A DNA stretch of 64,000 bases from a virus: positions 62,001 through 126,000 of IMG/VR virus record IMGVR_UViG_3300037882_002578; one strand, given 5' to 3'. Positions 36,638 to 44,903 of the stretch are shown in pieces (position 1 is the first letter of the stretch; each line of letters begins with the position of its first letter). The notes beneath the pieces are model-generated. The model worked only from the letters and a program-made list of their open reading frames with translations, was not told the DNA's origin and searched no databases. The translations under genes were made by a program, and so were the position numbers.

Positions 36638-37071
36638 AATCCTAATTTTTTATACATTGAATCTCTTTCTTCCCAAGAACTTTCTAAAAACTTTTTAACT
36701 ATTTCATCTAACATACCTTGATGAACATAATCAAGACTATCTTGTAAATAATTAGAGTCATCTGTAACTGTATAACCACTTTCAATTAAGTAGTCAATCA
36801 TTTCATCCTCTTCAATTTCACCTAAAAAGCTAAAATCTCTTCTGTGTTTTAATTCATAAACTAAATCATAATTAGAAGCATCTTCAACACTTTCACATTC
36901 ACAATCGTCAGGATGAATTAAATCTAAGTGGTACTCTACATAATCTTTAAGAGCTTCCGTATCGACTTCATCTAGAAATTCACTTACATTTATGACCATT
37001 TCTACAAGACCTTCTTCAAGCTCTTCTTCTCCGTCAAAAACTTGTTTACCAACCCATTTAATTTCTTTCAT
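36634..37071 (-). CDS. Very acidic hypothetical protein (145 aa)
   Basis: Unusually rich in Asp and Glu throughout (e.g. HPDDCECESVEDASNYD and GEIEEDEMIDYL) with few basic residues, which would suit a DNA-mimic or charge-based inhibitor; this is inference from composition. Overlaps the downstream gene by 4 nt. Confidence 0.6.
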   Translation of the reverse strand: MKEIKWVGKQVFDGEEELEEGLVEMVINVSEFLDEVDTEALKDYVEYHLDLIHPDDCECESVEDASNYDLVYELKHRRDFSFLGEIEEDEMIDYLIESGYTVTDDSNYLQDSLDYVHQGMLDEIVKKFLESSWEERDSMYKKLGL

Positions 37072-37211
37072 AACTTATTTTTTCTTTTTTCACATTCTCC
37101 CATAAGAAAGTTCCATTTATCCCTATGTCTTTTAAATTCACCTGGTTTTAAACCTAAAGCTAAACTTATAGTAAAATGATACATTTCTAGTATTAAATCT
37201 TTATCTCTCAT
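37068..37211 (-). CDS. Small hypothetical protein (47 aa)
   Basis: Starts MRDKDLILEMYHFTIS, basic C-terminus (ECEKRKNKL). ATGA overlaps at both ends support translation. Function unknown. Confidence 0.55.
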   Translation of the reverse strand: MRDKDLILEMYHFTISLALGLKPGEFKRHRDKWNFLMGECEKRKNKL

Positions 37212-37387
37212 AACTCCTCTATTTCTGATATAAAATCTCCTGGTTCTAATTTAACTCTCCCTCTAATCAAGTCAACAACCATATCTTTTGTAATTGTAAA
37301 CACATTTTCAATATCTCCTGCATCTTCAAATTGCTCGTCTGTCCAAGCATTATTGTCTAAATAATATTTAATTTTAAATTCTTTCAT
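37208..37387 (-). CDS. Small hypothetical protein (59 aa)
   Basis: Starts MKEFKIKYYLDNNAW and ends acidic (GDFISEIEEL). ATGA overlaps at both ends. Function unknown. Confidence 0.55.
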   Translation of the reverse strand: MKEFKIKYYLDNNAWTDEQFEDAGDIENVFTITKDMVVDLIRGRVKLEPGDFISEIEEL

Positions 37388-37569
37388 AATACATTTATTT
37401 TTAATTCTATTAAATCACCTGGTTTTGCCACTCTATATTTCTTTAATGTTTGCCAATTAAAAGTATAAGGGCAGTCATCCATAAGCTCATACACAATTTC
37501 AACCATAATATTAAAACCGAATAATTTCTTCTTAATATACCAATTTCCTGTCAGTTCTGCTTTTTTCAT
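37384..37569 (-). CDS. Small hypothetical protein (61 aa)
   Basis: Starts MKKAELTGNWYIKKKLFGF, beta-rich. Contains KPGDLIELKI, a fold fragment also seen in its neighbour at 37208 (EPGDFISEI), so the two may share ancestry. 4-nt overlaps. Confidence 0.55.
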   Translation of the reverse strand: MKKAELTGNWYIKKKLFGFNIMVEIVYELMDDCPYTFNWQTLKKYRVAKPGDLIELKINVL

Positions 37570-37793
37570 AATATTTCAAATTTAATTTTATGCGAATAAA
37601 AGTCTCCATTACCGCCACTATGACACCCAATCAAAGCATCAATCTCAACATAAGTTCCATCATCTAAAGTAACTCTATCAAACAAATCAAAATCATTTAA
37701 AAAATAAGCCATAGACCAAACATTGTCCATAGATTCTATGGTGGTAAAATTATATTCAACTATTTCTTCATTTAATATTGCTTCTATGTCCAT
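37566..37793 (-). CDS. Hypothetical protein (75 aa)
   Basis: First gene after the 37.8-kb promoter. Acidic and beta-rich (MDIEAILNEEIVEYNFT...), containing IGCHSGGNGDFYSH. Function unknown. Confidence 0.6.
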   Translation of the reverse strand: MDIEAILNEEIVEYNFTTIESMDNVWSMAYFLNDFDLFDRVTLDDGTYVEIDALIGCHSGGNGDFYSHKIKFEIL

Positions 37794-37796
37794 AAT

Positions 37797-37955
37797 TTAT
37801 TTTATTTCCGTTATACAAATATACCTTTTCTTTTCTTCTTGTACAAGTAAATTTGAATATTTTTTTATTTCTATTCCGCATTTATCACAAAGCATTAAAA
37901 ATTTCTTTTTATCTGTTTTCCAAGTCTCCTTATAAAAATACTCTTTACTCTTCAT
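37797..37955 (-). CDS. Small CDKC zinc-knuckle-like protein (52 aa)
   Basis: Contains MLCDKCGIEIKK, a two-cysteine knuckle, plus one later Cys. Overlaps the end of the primase gene by 11 nt. The 37.8-kb promoter lies inside its 3' end, so the coding call is moderately uncertain. Confidence 0.5.
   Translation of the reverse strand: MKSKEYFYKETWKTDKKKFLMLCDKCGIEIKKYSNLLVQEEKKRYICITEIK
37816..37847 (-). promoter_or_regulatory. Bacteroidetes-type promoter
   Basis: Minus strand: CTTG (37847-37844), 20 nt, TATATTTG (37823-37816). Drives 37793 leftward to the metallophosphoesterase gene, ending at the 34.47-kb terminator. Confidence 0.8.
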
Positions 37956-38865
37956 CCTCTCTAACTTTTAATGGCGCAGTCATACCTTTGTTAATCATTT
38001 GTACACAAGTAGTTTTATAAGTTTTAGTCTTAGATAGCAAGTAAGGTGTAGAATCAATAAGTTCAAATAGATACTCTTGCATATCGTCATAAGACATGTA
38101 ACCGTAAGCTATCCAGCCACCTCCAAGGAGTCCACATGACCTTACAGTTTGATGTCCTGCATCTGTGATATTAGCAAACATTCTTTTAAGGATAAGCTTT
38201 ATTTTTTCAACATCTTTCTCATCAACTTCTTCTAAAGGCTCTAGTTCTCCTGTAAACTCTTGAAATTCATCTAATTGAACACCCTCTTTAGTCCACTCTG
38301 TAGCGTCTAACCTGTAAAGTAACTCAGCATCATAGGTTAAGTAATTTGCTAAGACAGCGTTTTTCGGAGTAAAATCCATTCCTTTATAATACTGCCATTC
38401 AGACATTAAACCGTAAAATAAAGATTTAAACTGATTTATAGATGAAACTTTTGGAATTTTTATTATAACCTTAACTCCTTTTTTAGAGGCGGATAAAAAA
38501 CTAGCAATGACAAACGGATAATTATAAAACAAGTGTTCTTTTAACTCTTTTGCAAATTCATGTTCTAAGTTATCCATATCAGCAATCATAAGCCCTGAAA
38601 ACCCTGTAATATTCTCATAACTTCTACCAAGACCATCTAACTCAACACAAGGTAAAAAATAGTAAAGCTTACTTTTTAATTCGTCCTTTAACTTTTTATT
38701 TCCTTCTAAAGAAGCTTTTTCTATCCCTTTAAAAAGTTCCACAATATGAGGTTGAGGGTTTTTAATAGCTTTTAAGTAATCAAATAATTTAACTTTACCT
38801 AAAGGTTTTTTAGTTTCTATATTTGCGGGAAAATAATAAAACGGAATATCTAAATAATTACTCAT
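37945..38865 (-). CDS. BT4734/VirE-N-like primase-polymerase domain protein
   Basis: 306 aa. The central part (about residues 85-190) contains GFSGLMIADMDNLEHEFAKE, IASFLSASKKGVKVIIKIP and the following FTPKNAVLANYLTYDAELLY, the pattern of the BT4734-like/VirE N-terminal domain found in Bacteroidetes mobile elements and related to primase-polymerase folds (D-x-D for metal, SxSGxGxK-like loop). It probably primes phage DNA synthesis together with the DnaB-like ATPase and family-B polymerase in neighbouring operons. No helicase domain is fused. Assignment from motif recollection. Confidence 0.75.
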   Translation of the reverse strand: MSNYLDIPFYYFPANIETKKPLGKVKLFDYLKAIKNPQPHIVELFKGIEKASLEGNKKLKDELKSKLYYFLPCVELDGLGRSYENITGFSGLMIADMDNLEHEFAKELKEHLFYNYPFVIASFLSASKKGVKVIIKIPKVSSINQFKSLFYGLMSEWQYYKGMDFTPKNAVLANYLTYDAELLYRLDATEWTKEGVQLDEFQEFTGELEPLEEVDEKDVEKIKLILKRMFANITDAGHQTVRSCGLLGGGWIAYGYMSYDDMQEYLFELIDSTPYLLSKTKTYKTTCVQMINKGMTAPLKVREDEE

Positions 38866-39067
38866 ACAAATCCTCCACTATAGAGTCAACAAACTTCTCA
38901 TCCAAAATATTCTGTAAATCAATATTACTGTCTTGAGCACATATTGAAATTATCTCTATTTCTGGATGTTCCTCTGGGTCTAAATTTGTAGCGGACATAT
39001 AGCTACCATGTTCCACATAACATACAGTTAATGAAACTCCATATAATTCTATATCTTTGTATTGCAT
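38858..39067 (-). CDS. Small acidic hypothetical protein (69 aa)
   Basis: Starts MQYKDIELYGVSLTV and ends in an acidic helix. Overlaps the primase start by 8 nt, so it may be coupled to it. Function unknown. Confidence 0.6.
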   Translation of the reverse strand: MQYKDIELYGVSLTVCYVEHGSYMSATNLDPEEHPEIEIISICAQDSNIDLQNILDEKFVDSIVEDLYE

Positions 39068-39072
39068 TTGTT

Positions 39073-39228
39073 TTATCTTTTATAATAATATTCACACTCT
39101 TTTTTCTCTTTATCGTAAGGCACTTCCACAAAATAACTTTGCCACATATCATCTACAGGCGCAGTAAACCTGTAACAAGTTTCTTTTAGTGGACAGTTCT
39201 TAGGCTTACATTTAGTTATATCACTCAT
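39073..39228 (-). CDS. Small cysteine-rich protein (51 aa)
   Basis: Starts MSDITKCKPKNCPLKETC. The C-x4-C-x5-C arrangement plus a late Cys resembles a compact zinc-binding patch. ATG overlaps the upstream stop (ATGA). Similar Cys-rich miniproteins lie before the polymerase (43519) and at 50755. Confidence 0.55.
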   Translation of the reverse strand: MSDITKCKPKNCPLKETCYRFTAPVDDMWQSYFVEVPYDKEKKECEYYYKR

Positions 39229-39380
39229 ATTTCAAATATTAATCGTTTTCTAATTTTTGCTCCGTTTTCAGATTTCGCCGAATAAAAAATAAGAAGAAGT
39301 CTCTGACTCTTCAAATAGTCAAATCTAGGTTTAAAATAAATCTCTATAGTAAGCGCAAGTAATAATGTTAGTACTATCAT
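39225..39380 (-). CDS. Small membrane-anchored protein (51 aa)
   Basis: N-terminal hydrophobic helix (MIVLTLLLALTIEIYF) then a basic tail. ATGA overlaps at both ends. A TTTCGCCGAA motif copy lies inside the gene at 39273. Confidence 0.5.
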   Translation of the reverse strand: MIVLTLLLALTIEIYFKPRFDYLKSQRLLLIFYSAKSENGAKIRKRLIFEI

Positions 39381-39511
39381 GATTTTTTATAATTTAGTTT
39401 TAAAAATTCTCTTTTAAGGTTACTATTATTGTTTAATCTGTCTTGTAAATTCTCGATTTGCGAATCAAGAATAACATTATAAATCTCAATTAATTTTTTA
39501 GGTGTCGGCAT
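39377..39511 (-). CDS. Small helical protein (44 aa)
   Basis: Reads MPTPKKLIEIYNVILDSQIE... and ends in a basic helix. ATGA overlap with the next gene supports translation. Function unknown. Confidence 0.5.
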   Translation of the reverse strand: MPTPKKLIEIYNVILDSQIENLQDRLNNNSNLKREFLKLNYKKS

Positions 39512-39513
39512 AA

Positions 39514-39675
39514 TTATTTATTTTTAAATTTACAAAATGCCACAAAAATCGCCAAAACAAATAAAACAGAAATTCCATCGTCTATAGGTAAAGAATTCTT
39601 ACAGTTAGGATTATTAGGTCTAGTCTCACACCAACATGGAGTGAATGGAGGACAAGGTTGTGGAGGTCTATTCAT
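39514..39675 (-). CDS. Pro/Cys-rich miniprotein with C-terminal membrane helix (53 aa)
   Basis: N-terminus MNRPPQPCPPFTPCWCETRP, then NSLPIDDGISVLFVLAIF and a basic KFKNK tail. The P-I-D-D-G start of a single terminal membrane helix with a lysine tail resembles the endings of many Flavobacteriia proteins, hinting at the host group. ATGA overlap with the DUF262 gene. Confidence 0.55.
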   Translation of the reverse strand: MNRPPQPCPPFTPCWCETRPNNPNCKNSLPIDDGISVLFVLAIFVAFCKFKNK

Positions 39676-40205
39676 ATCTTATTGTTTAATTTTTCCATGT
39701 GTTCTTTATCTTGAGGTGTCCCTGCAAAATTTATAAATTTAAACCAATTCACTTTCTGTTCATCTGTAATTTTAACATCCCAAGGTTCATTTACAACATA
39801 GTATCTGAAGTAAAATCTGTTTATTACTGTCTTATAATCTTCAGGTAAATCTGAAAAGCAGTATACTTTTCCTTCCAATATTATTGCAAAATTATCCTCT
39901 AAGAAGAATTTTATAGTAGAAAGTCTTTGACGACCATCGATAATTTGAAATATCTCTTTTTTATTATCTTTTGGGTCAATTACATTTATTACGGCACAAT
40001 GAGGAATATGCCTCCCAATAAGTATAGACATAATAAGTTCTCTTTTTTGTTCTAAAGTCCAGACAAAACCTCTCTGTAAATTAATACCTTTATTAGGTAA
40101 GTATACATCCCAATCGATGTTATTTTCAAAAAAATATTTAACAGAAGAACTAACTTCTTGAGGATATAAATCTAAAGCATATTTTAAATCTCTTGCTGGT
40201 CTCAT
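39672..40205 (-). CDS. DUF262 (ParB-like/GmrSD N-terminal) protein
   Basis: 177 aa. NLQRGFVWTLEQKRELIMSI followed by the hallmark IIDGRQRLSTIKFFLE: the DUF262 domain, a ParB/Srx-like NTPase and DNA-binding fold found in the GmrS part of type IV restriction proteins and in phage proteins. Only the DUF262 half is present, with no GmrD-like HNH domain, so it may act alone as a regulator or anti-defence factor rather than as a nuclease. First gene of its operon, with the promoter directly upstream. Confidence 0.8.
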   Translation of the reverse strand: MRPARDLKYALDLYPQEVSSSVKYFFENNIDWDVYLPNKGINLQRGFVWTLEQKRELIMSILIGRHIPHCAVINVIDPKDNKKEIFQIIDGRQRLSTIKFFLEDNFAIILEGKVYCFSDLPEDYKTVINRFYFRYYVVNEPWDVKITDEQKVNWFKFINFAGTPQDKEHMEKLNNKI

Positions 40206-40224
40206 ATATTCTTGTTTTATTCTA

Positions 40225-40256
40225 CAAATATAGACATAATATTTAATTCCCGCAAA
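40225..40256 (-). promoter_or_regulatory. Bacteroidetes-type promoter with extended upstream element
   Basis: Minus strand: TTTG (40256-40253), 20 nt, TATATTTG (40232-40225). The preceding ACGAAGTTTATTTGCG is shared exactly with the promoter at 45254-45285. Confidence 0.85.
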
Positions 40257-40285
40257 TAAACTTCGTAAAAAACTAAAAAATAATT

Positions 40286-40316
40286 AAAATAAAAAAGAGC
40301 CTATTAACTAGACTCT
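40286..40316 (-). terminator. Rho-independent terminator
   Basis: Minus strand stem AGAGTC with GGCTCT, then TTTTTTATTTTAATTATTTT. The stop codon of the 320-aa homing endonuclease lies in the hairpin. The T-rich tail is almost identical to that of the terminator at 51.7 kb. Confidence 0.8.
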
Positions 40317-41266
40317 AAATAAGTAATGATTTCTTGAATTGGTAATTCAGTTGTGAAACATTCGTACTTACCATTAAAATGTATATTAGGTATGTATTTT
40401 ATATCCTTGTATAATTTCTTCAATCTTTCCTCTATTTTTACTATTCTATAACCATCAGATATTATTTCTAAACTTATCTCATACCTATATGGTAACGTAT
40501 TTTTCTTTTTAAATCTATTTTTAACTGTTGTAAAAGTTTTACCTATTTTATAAAACTCTTCTTCATCATTCCAACATCTAATTATATAAACTTTAAAAGA
40601 ATCAAAATTTTCAGATTCTAATCCTGCACTCACCCAATTTGAATAGCTCCACCCTGTTGGATTTTCAGACATGTTAATACTGTTTTTATCATCAGAACAC
40701 TTCTTACATCCTACGCCACTACTATGCTGATATTTATAAATTTTAAAATCCCCATGTTTTCTACAAGTAACTGTTATTTTTTCTTTTGGTTTTACATAAA
40801 GTGTATTACTATAATCATAATAATCTCCGTGTAATTTCTTAAACTCGTTTATACAAAAAGATGTTTTATCTACAACATTGTATATACTAGGTAGTCTACC
40901 TTTTAGCATATTATCAGGCATCATTTCAAATAGTAGATTATCTTGCTCTATAAGAATAGTTTTACTTGAGTTTTTATACTCAGATAATATCCTGTATGGA
41001 ATATCATAGTTATATATTTTATTTAATTCATTAATAAAAGTTGTATTACTTTTTGATAACTTAGTTGATGTTGAAACTCTACCACATTTTACACACCCAT
41101 ATTTATAATGTTCTACAGCTCTAATATTAAAGTCTCCATGTATAGGACAAGATACTACAATAAAATCTTTTGATTTTAAGTATTGTGTTTTTTCATAATT
41201 ATATTTAAAATTATGAATAGTAGAAACTTTTTCTATGTATTCGTTTTGATTAATCCTCTTATTCAT
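40304..41266 (-). CDS. Zinc-ribbon plus T5orf172/MUG113-type putative homing endonuclease
   Basis: 320 aa. Two copies of a zinc-ribbon segment: CPIHGDFNIRA...GCVKC (about residues 40-80) and CRKHGDFKIYK...GCKKC (about 165-190). The C-terminal third, VYIIRCWNDEEEFYKIGKT then NRF and GKYECF, matches the T5orf172/MUG113 branch of the GIY-YIG fold. It lies between the polymerase and DUF262 genes and is related to the shorter protein at 60713. Probably a free-standing mobile endonuclease. It has no promoter of its own. Confidence 0.75.
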   Translation of the reverse strand: MNKRINQNEYIEKVSTIHNFKYNYEKTQYLKSKDFIVVSCPIHGDFNIRAVEHYKYGCVKCGRVSTSTKLSKSNTTFINELNKIYNYDIPYRILSEYKNSSKTILIEQDNLLFEMMPDNMLKGRLPSIYNVVDKTSFCINEFKKLHGDYYDYSNTLYVKPKEKITVTCRKHGDFKIYKYQHSSGVGCKKCSDDKNSINMSENPTGWSYSNWVSAGLESENFDSFKVYIIRCWNDEEEFYKIGKTFTTVKNRFKKKNTLPYRYEISLEIISDGYRIVKIEERLKKLYKDIKYIPNIHFNGKYECFTTELPIQEIITYLESS

Positions 41267-41289
41267 ACCTATTTTGGCTTATAAATGCA

Positions 41290-41337
41290 GAAAAGTCTGA
41301 ACAAAGGTGATACGAGCACACATTGAACAGACTTTTC
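41290..41337 (-). terminator. 10-bp perfect stem-loop after polymerase gene, possible terminator
   Basis: GAAAAGTCTG (41290-41299) pairs perfectly with CAGACTTTTC (41328-41337) around a 28-nt loop. The right arm ends in T's, but no long T run follows on the minus strand. The 165-nt gap 41267-41431 otherwise shows no gene. Confidence 0.5.
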
Positions 41338-41431
41338 CAAAAATCTTAATATTTTAATTGTAAATCAGACTCGTATTTCTAAATCACTCTATAAATATAA
41401 AACTTTAATTTTAAATATTCAAATTAATTAA

Positions 41432-43522
41432 CTAATTTTTAAATTTTGATGGCTTGATTTCAACAGGAACTCCATATTTTTTAATTATCCAATCTTTTTT
41501 ATAAAGGTCAAATTGACGTTGTGTCGGAACTTTGTCTAAACAATGTTTTTTATAATTTTCATATTCTTTTTCTTTTTTAAGTTTTTCTCTTAATTCTTTA
41601 GCTTCATTTTCTAATCTTTCTGCCGTACCATCAATAACAAAAATAATTTTTTCACATTCTGCCACATAATAATCATAGTCAATATCGTATTCTTCAAAAG
41701 GAACTTTAAAAAACTTATTAAATACCTTTATTTTTTTATCAGCTTCATATTCAGTTGTTGATAATTTAGGTTCTCCTGTAACTTTATCAGGTTTATAAGT
41801 ACATTTTCTAAACCTTACTCCATTTTTAGATAAATAATATCGATTTGTCTTTTGAACTTTATTTACATTAATTTCGTTTCCATTTTCATCTAAATCAAAA
41901 GTTTCTGCCCACCATTGCCCAACAGTATTTCCTGTTTTACAAAATTCATAAATATCTTGACATTCGTGTAAAGTTTCTAAAATAGGTTTGTTATATAGAA
42001 AATAATTATTAACTGCTGTTGATACTACACCTTGATTAAAAGCTTTATGATACTCACCGTCTTTACGCATTTCTACATTCGGTTTAAAAGTACCTTTATA
42101 TTTAACTTTACCATCTTTTTGAGTTACAGCTATATAGTTATTTACATCACGTATAATCATTTGAGAATAAGCAACATATTCTAAAATTAATTTTGTTTGA
42201 GCTTCCCATTCTTGACAAATTTCCCAATACAGTTGTTTATGCTCATTTGGAATAATTACTGTTAAACCATCAGTATTAATTTGAAGCATTTTTAACTTAG
42301 GTACTCGTGTCATTAACATTTCAGATAACATACATAAAGCTAACTGTCCTGCTAAAGTAGTTTTGATTGTATATAAAGGGTCATATAAAAAACTGTATTC
42401 ACTATTAGATTTTCCGTAAACACTATTGGCTGAAAGTTTGAAACCGTCTGCCATAACCATATCTTTAGCTTTTTTTGCTTCTAAACGTGGTTTTACAATA
42501 CCTTCTTCATAAATTTTACAAAACTCAGACCCTAATTGTTCAGGATATAGACCTAGTGTAATTCCTAAGCTGGGATAAAGTGAAGAAACATCACAATCCA
42601 CCACAGTCTCATTTTCAGTACTTTTATAAACTCCTGCTTTAATACAACCATGAATACCACCCGTTCCTAAGTCAAAAGTAAATCCGTCATATTCAAAACC
42701 ATATTTAAAAGATTCTTTTAATTCAGTAACTTCAATACTTTTAATATAATCTAATAATTGGTTAAATTCTGGAGTATTAAATTTTATATAATCAGGAATA
42801 CATTCTGAAAATTTAAATAACTTTCTATGAGTTCTACGTTTTTTTACTTCATCTTCAGATTGATTAGTATAATGACAATACAGTTTTAACATTAATTGTT
42901 CTCCAATTTTACTATCTGGAAAATTTAAACATTCTAATCCATATTTTTTTTGCAGACCTTTTCTAAGTTCTAACTTATCTTTTGTTAATTCATAGAATGA
43001 TTTAGTAGCTAAAATATCGTTTATGTTATAATCTAATATTTCTTCAACTTCTTTTTCTGTTTTAATTTTATGTTCGTGCGAATATGGCATATCTTGAACA
43101 TTTTCAAAACACATTGCTATTTCTAGTTTTTTAAGACCTGTCATCCTGGCTTTATTATCATAATGCCAAATTCTAAAAAGGTCTAATTGAGGAATTAAAA
43201 TTTCATTCTCTTTTATAGCTGAGTATTCTTGAGAAATAACAGACTGCGCTTTTTTGTAAATAATTTTAGCAATTTTATCACCATCTAATTTAATAAGTTT
43301 TTCACGTTCTTTTATGATATAATGCATTACAGGGTAATCGAAATTAATGTTATTAAATCCAATCATACCTTTAACATTCATTAAATGCATGATTAAATCA
43401 TATAAATCATTTCTTTCTTTCCATATTACAAATTTTACTATATTATCAGAATCTCTATCTACTGCACTATAAGTGAAGCAGTTAGATAGTGTCTCTATAT
43501 CATAAATTTCTGTTATTTTCAT
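41432..43522 (-). CDS. Family B DNA polymerase with 3'-5' exonuclease
   Basis: 696 aa from the ATG at 43522, which overlaps the upstream stop as ATGA; an in-frame ATG at 43558 would add 12 residues but overlaps that gene more. Exonuclease motifs: IYDIETL near the N-terminus (DxE), FNNINFDYPVM, and YNINDILATKSFYEL. Polymerase motifs: A, VDCDVSSLYPSLG; B, KLSANSVYGKSNSEY; C, QINTDGLTVI. This is a short polymerase of the kind in protein-primed or small phage systems and in some crAss-like phages. It replicates the phage genome, with the primase and DnaB-like ATPase nearby. Confidence 0.93.
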   Translation of the reverse strand: MKITEIYDIETLSNCFTYSAVDRDSDNIVKFVIWKERNDLYDLIMHLMNVKGMIGFNNINFDYPVMHYIIKEREKLIKLDGDKIAKIIYKKAQSVISQEYSAIKENEILIPQLDLFRIWHYDNKARMTGLKKLEIAMCFENVQDMPYSHEHKIKTEKEVEEILDYNINDILATKSFYELTKDKLELRKGLQKKYGLECLNFPDSKIGEQLMLKLYCHYTNQSEDEVKKRRTHRKLFKFSECIPDYIKFNTPEFNQLLDYIKSIEVTELKESFKYGFEYDGFTFDLGTGGIHGCIKAGVYKSTENETVVDCDVSSLYPSLGITLGLYPEQLGSEFCKIYEEGIVKPRLEAKKAKDMVMADGFKLSANSVYGKSNSEYSFLYDPLYTIKTTLAGQLALCMLSEMLMTRVPKLKMLQINTDGLTVIIPNEHKQLYWEICQEWEAQTKLILEYVAYSQMIIRDVNNYIAVTQKDGKVKYKGTFKPNVEMRKDGEYHKAFNQGVVSTAVNNYFLYNKPILETLHECQDIYEFCKTGNTVGQWWAETFDLDENGNEINVNKVQKTNRYYLSKNGVRFRKCTYKPDKVTGEPKLSTTEYEADKKIKVFNKFFKVPFEEYDIDYDYYVAECEKIIFVIDGTAERLENEAKELREKLKKEKEYENYKKHCLDKVPTQRQFDLYKKDWIIKKYGVPVEIKPSKFKN

Positions 43523-43638
43523 AAACCTATTTTCTTTCTCATTAATTTTAAAGCACAATCACTTATTTCAGAACACTTTTCTAAGTAGCAGGTACAGTTG
43601 TTGTTTTCGTTTAATTTACAGTCTTTAATTTCTTCCAT
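43519..43638 (-). CDS. Cysteine-rich miniprotein upstream of polymerase (39 aa)
   Basis: Starts MEEIKDCKLNENNNCTC, with five cysteines (7, 15, 17, 22, 28), probably zinc-binding. Its TGA overlaps the polymerase ATG, so the two are coupled, and this overlap fixes the polymerase start. Confidence 0.6.
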   Translation of the reverse strand: MEEIKDCKLNENNNCTCYLEKCSEISDCALKLMRKKIGL

Positions 43639-43644
43639 TTGTTT

Positions 43645-43878
43645 TTAATTTTCTTTCGCCGAAAAATATATAGCTTGATTAGGATTAAATACTTTAGTAT
43701 AACTGCCATCTTCAAAGTGCACGCAATAATTAGGAATAGCTTCAAAGAATAGTTCTTCGATTAGTACCACTCCTTTTTCTCCTAAAGTAAATCTTTCCCA
43801 GTCTTCTCCTGCTCCGTCTCTCTCTTGTGTCGAACCAACTTGTCTCCAATTATAATATAATGTTTTTATCTTTTCCAT
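43645..43878 (-). CDS. Hypothetical protein (77 aa)
   Basis: Starts MEKIKTLYYNWRQVGSTQ, ends NQAIYFSAKEN. The last codons carry a TTTCGSCGAAA motif copy (43654-43664). Beta-rich, aromatic. Two nt from the upstream gene. Confidence 0.6.
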   Translation of the reverse strand: MEKIKTLYYNWRQVGSTQERDGAGEDWERFTLGEKGVVLIEELFFEAIPNYCVHFEDGSYTKVFNPNQAIYFSAKEN

Positions 43879-43880
43879 AA

Positions 43881-44066
43881 TTAATCTATATAAACTTCCG
43901 TGTCTTCTTCAAACCACTTAGAAGTATTAGTTAATATCTCCAACCCAAAACAATCTGAAATCTTCTCATACTGCTCTATCTTCATATAGTCTCCTATACA
44001 GTAGAAAGTATCTCCTAGAAATAACATGTTAAATTTTAATTTTTTCATAATTAAACTTTTTCCCAA
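43881..44066 (-). CDS. Small hypothetical protein (61 aa)
   Basis: Starts MGKSLIMKKLKFNMLFLGDTF; the internal ATG MKKLKF may be the real start because it reduces the 16-nt overlap with the upstream gene. Function unknown. Confidence 0.55.
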   Translation of the reverse strand: MGKSLIMKKLKFNMLFLGDTFYCIGDYMKIEQYEKISDCFGLEILTNTSKWFEEDTEVYID

Positions 44067-44233
44067 AATTCTGGATTATTTTCTACTTCTGAATTATTAA
44101 GTCTCTTATAGTCAGAATACTTACTTGAACATGTAGAATACATGTAACTTCTATCTCCTAAACCTACTACCACACCTTCTTTCCAATCCTTTGGTAAAGA
44201 AGGGTATTTTTTAATTAATTTATATTCTTTCAT
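44051..44233 (-). CDS. Small hypothetical protein (60 aa)
   Basis: Starts MKEYKLIKKYPSLPKDWKEG, a short beta-rich domain seen in many phage proteins of unknown role (K-Y-P-x-L-P-x-D-W). Follows the GIY-YIG gene by 19 nt. Confidence 0.6.
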   Translation of the reverse strand: MKEYKLIKKYPSLPKDWKEGVVVGLGDRSYMYSTCSSKYSDYKRLNNSEVENNPEFWEKV

Positions 44234-44252
44234 TTTAAAAATATTTTTAAAA

Positions 44253-44903
44253 TTAACACTGTATTAAGTTTGTTTTATTAGGGGTGTAACCATTTAAATG
44301 GCGTTTCAGTGTACTATAATTAATACCATAAGCGTAAGAGGCATCTTTTATACAATCATAAAAAATACCTGTTTCTAAACAAAGAACTATTTTTGATAGT
44401 TTACTCTTACCCCCTAAACTTCTACCTATATTACTAAGACTTATTTTATTTTTTGTTTCATCAGAATGAGTCTTTCCAAAATTAGGATTACCCTCACCAG
44501 ATACCCTTTTACTCATTTCATTTTTAGCTGAATCTGTCCAAGTTTTCCCATACATAGGATTCTTATCTCCCGTGTACTGAAGACTCTTTTTTAATAAGAC
44601 TTCTTCAGAATAAACTCTTACCATGTCACCGCATTCTGTAAGTATGCAATTTAAACCTTTTTCTCCTAAAACGTTAAATTTGTCTTGCCAAAATCTTTCC
44701 CTACAATTCAAATCCTCTATACTAGTTTGTTCTATTATCTCAAATATATGATTATCAACACCAAATAAAATCAAAGACTCTAAAATTTTAGGTTGTGCTT
44801 TACAAGCTAGTCTTTTGTAAGCTGACCATCTGCTATTAATGTTTTTACTTGCTCCGATATATATTTTACCTATCGGATTTAATATTTTATAAATACCTGT
44901 CAT
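44253..44903 (-). CDS. GIY-YIG homing endonuclease with NUMOD3 motifs
   Basis: 216 aa. GIYKILNPIGKIYIGASKN opens the GIY-YIG domain, with IEQTSIEDLNCRERFWQ carrying the catalytic Glu region. Three NUMOD3-like DNA-binding motifs follow (GDKNPMYGKTW, GEGNPNFGKTHS, KNKISLSNIG), then a NUMOD1-like end (YDCIKDASYAYGINYSTLKR). Clearly paralogous to the nuclease domain at 24927. Its ATG overlaps the stop of the 50-aa gene, so it has captured an expression signal. It sits between the DnaB-like ATPase and the polymerase. Confidence 0.9.
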   Translation of the reverse strand: MTGIYKILNPIGKIYIGASKNINSRWSAYKRLACKAQPKILESLILFGVDNHIFEIIEQTSIEDLNCRERFWQDKFNVLGEKGLNCILTECGDMVRVYSEEVLLKKSLQYTGDKNPMYGKTWTDSAKNEMSKRVSGEGNPNFGKTHSDETKNKISLSNIGRSLGGKSKLSKIVLCLETGIFYDCIKDASYAYGINYSTLKRHLNGYTPNKTNLIQC

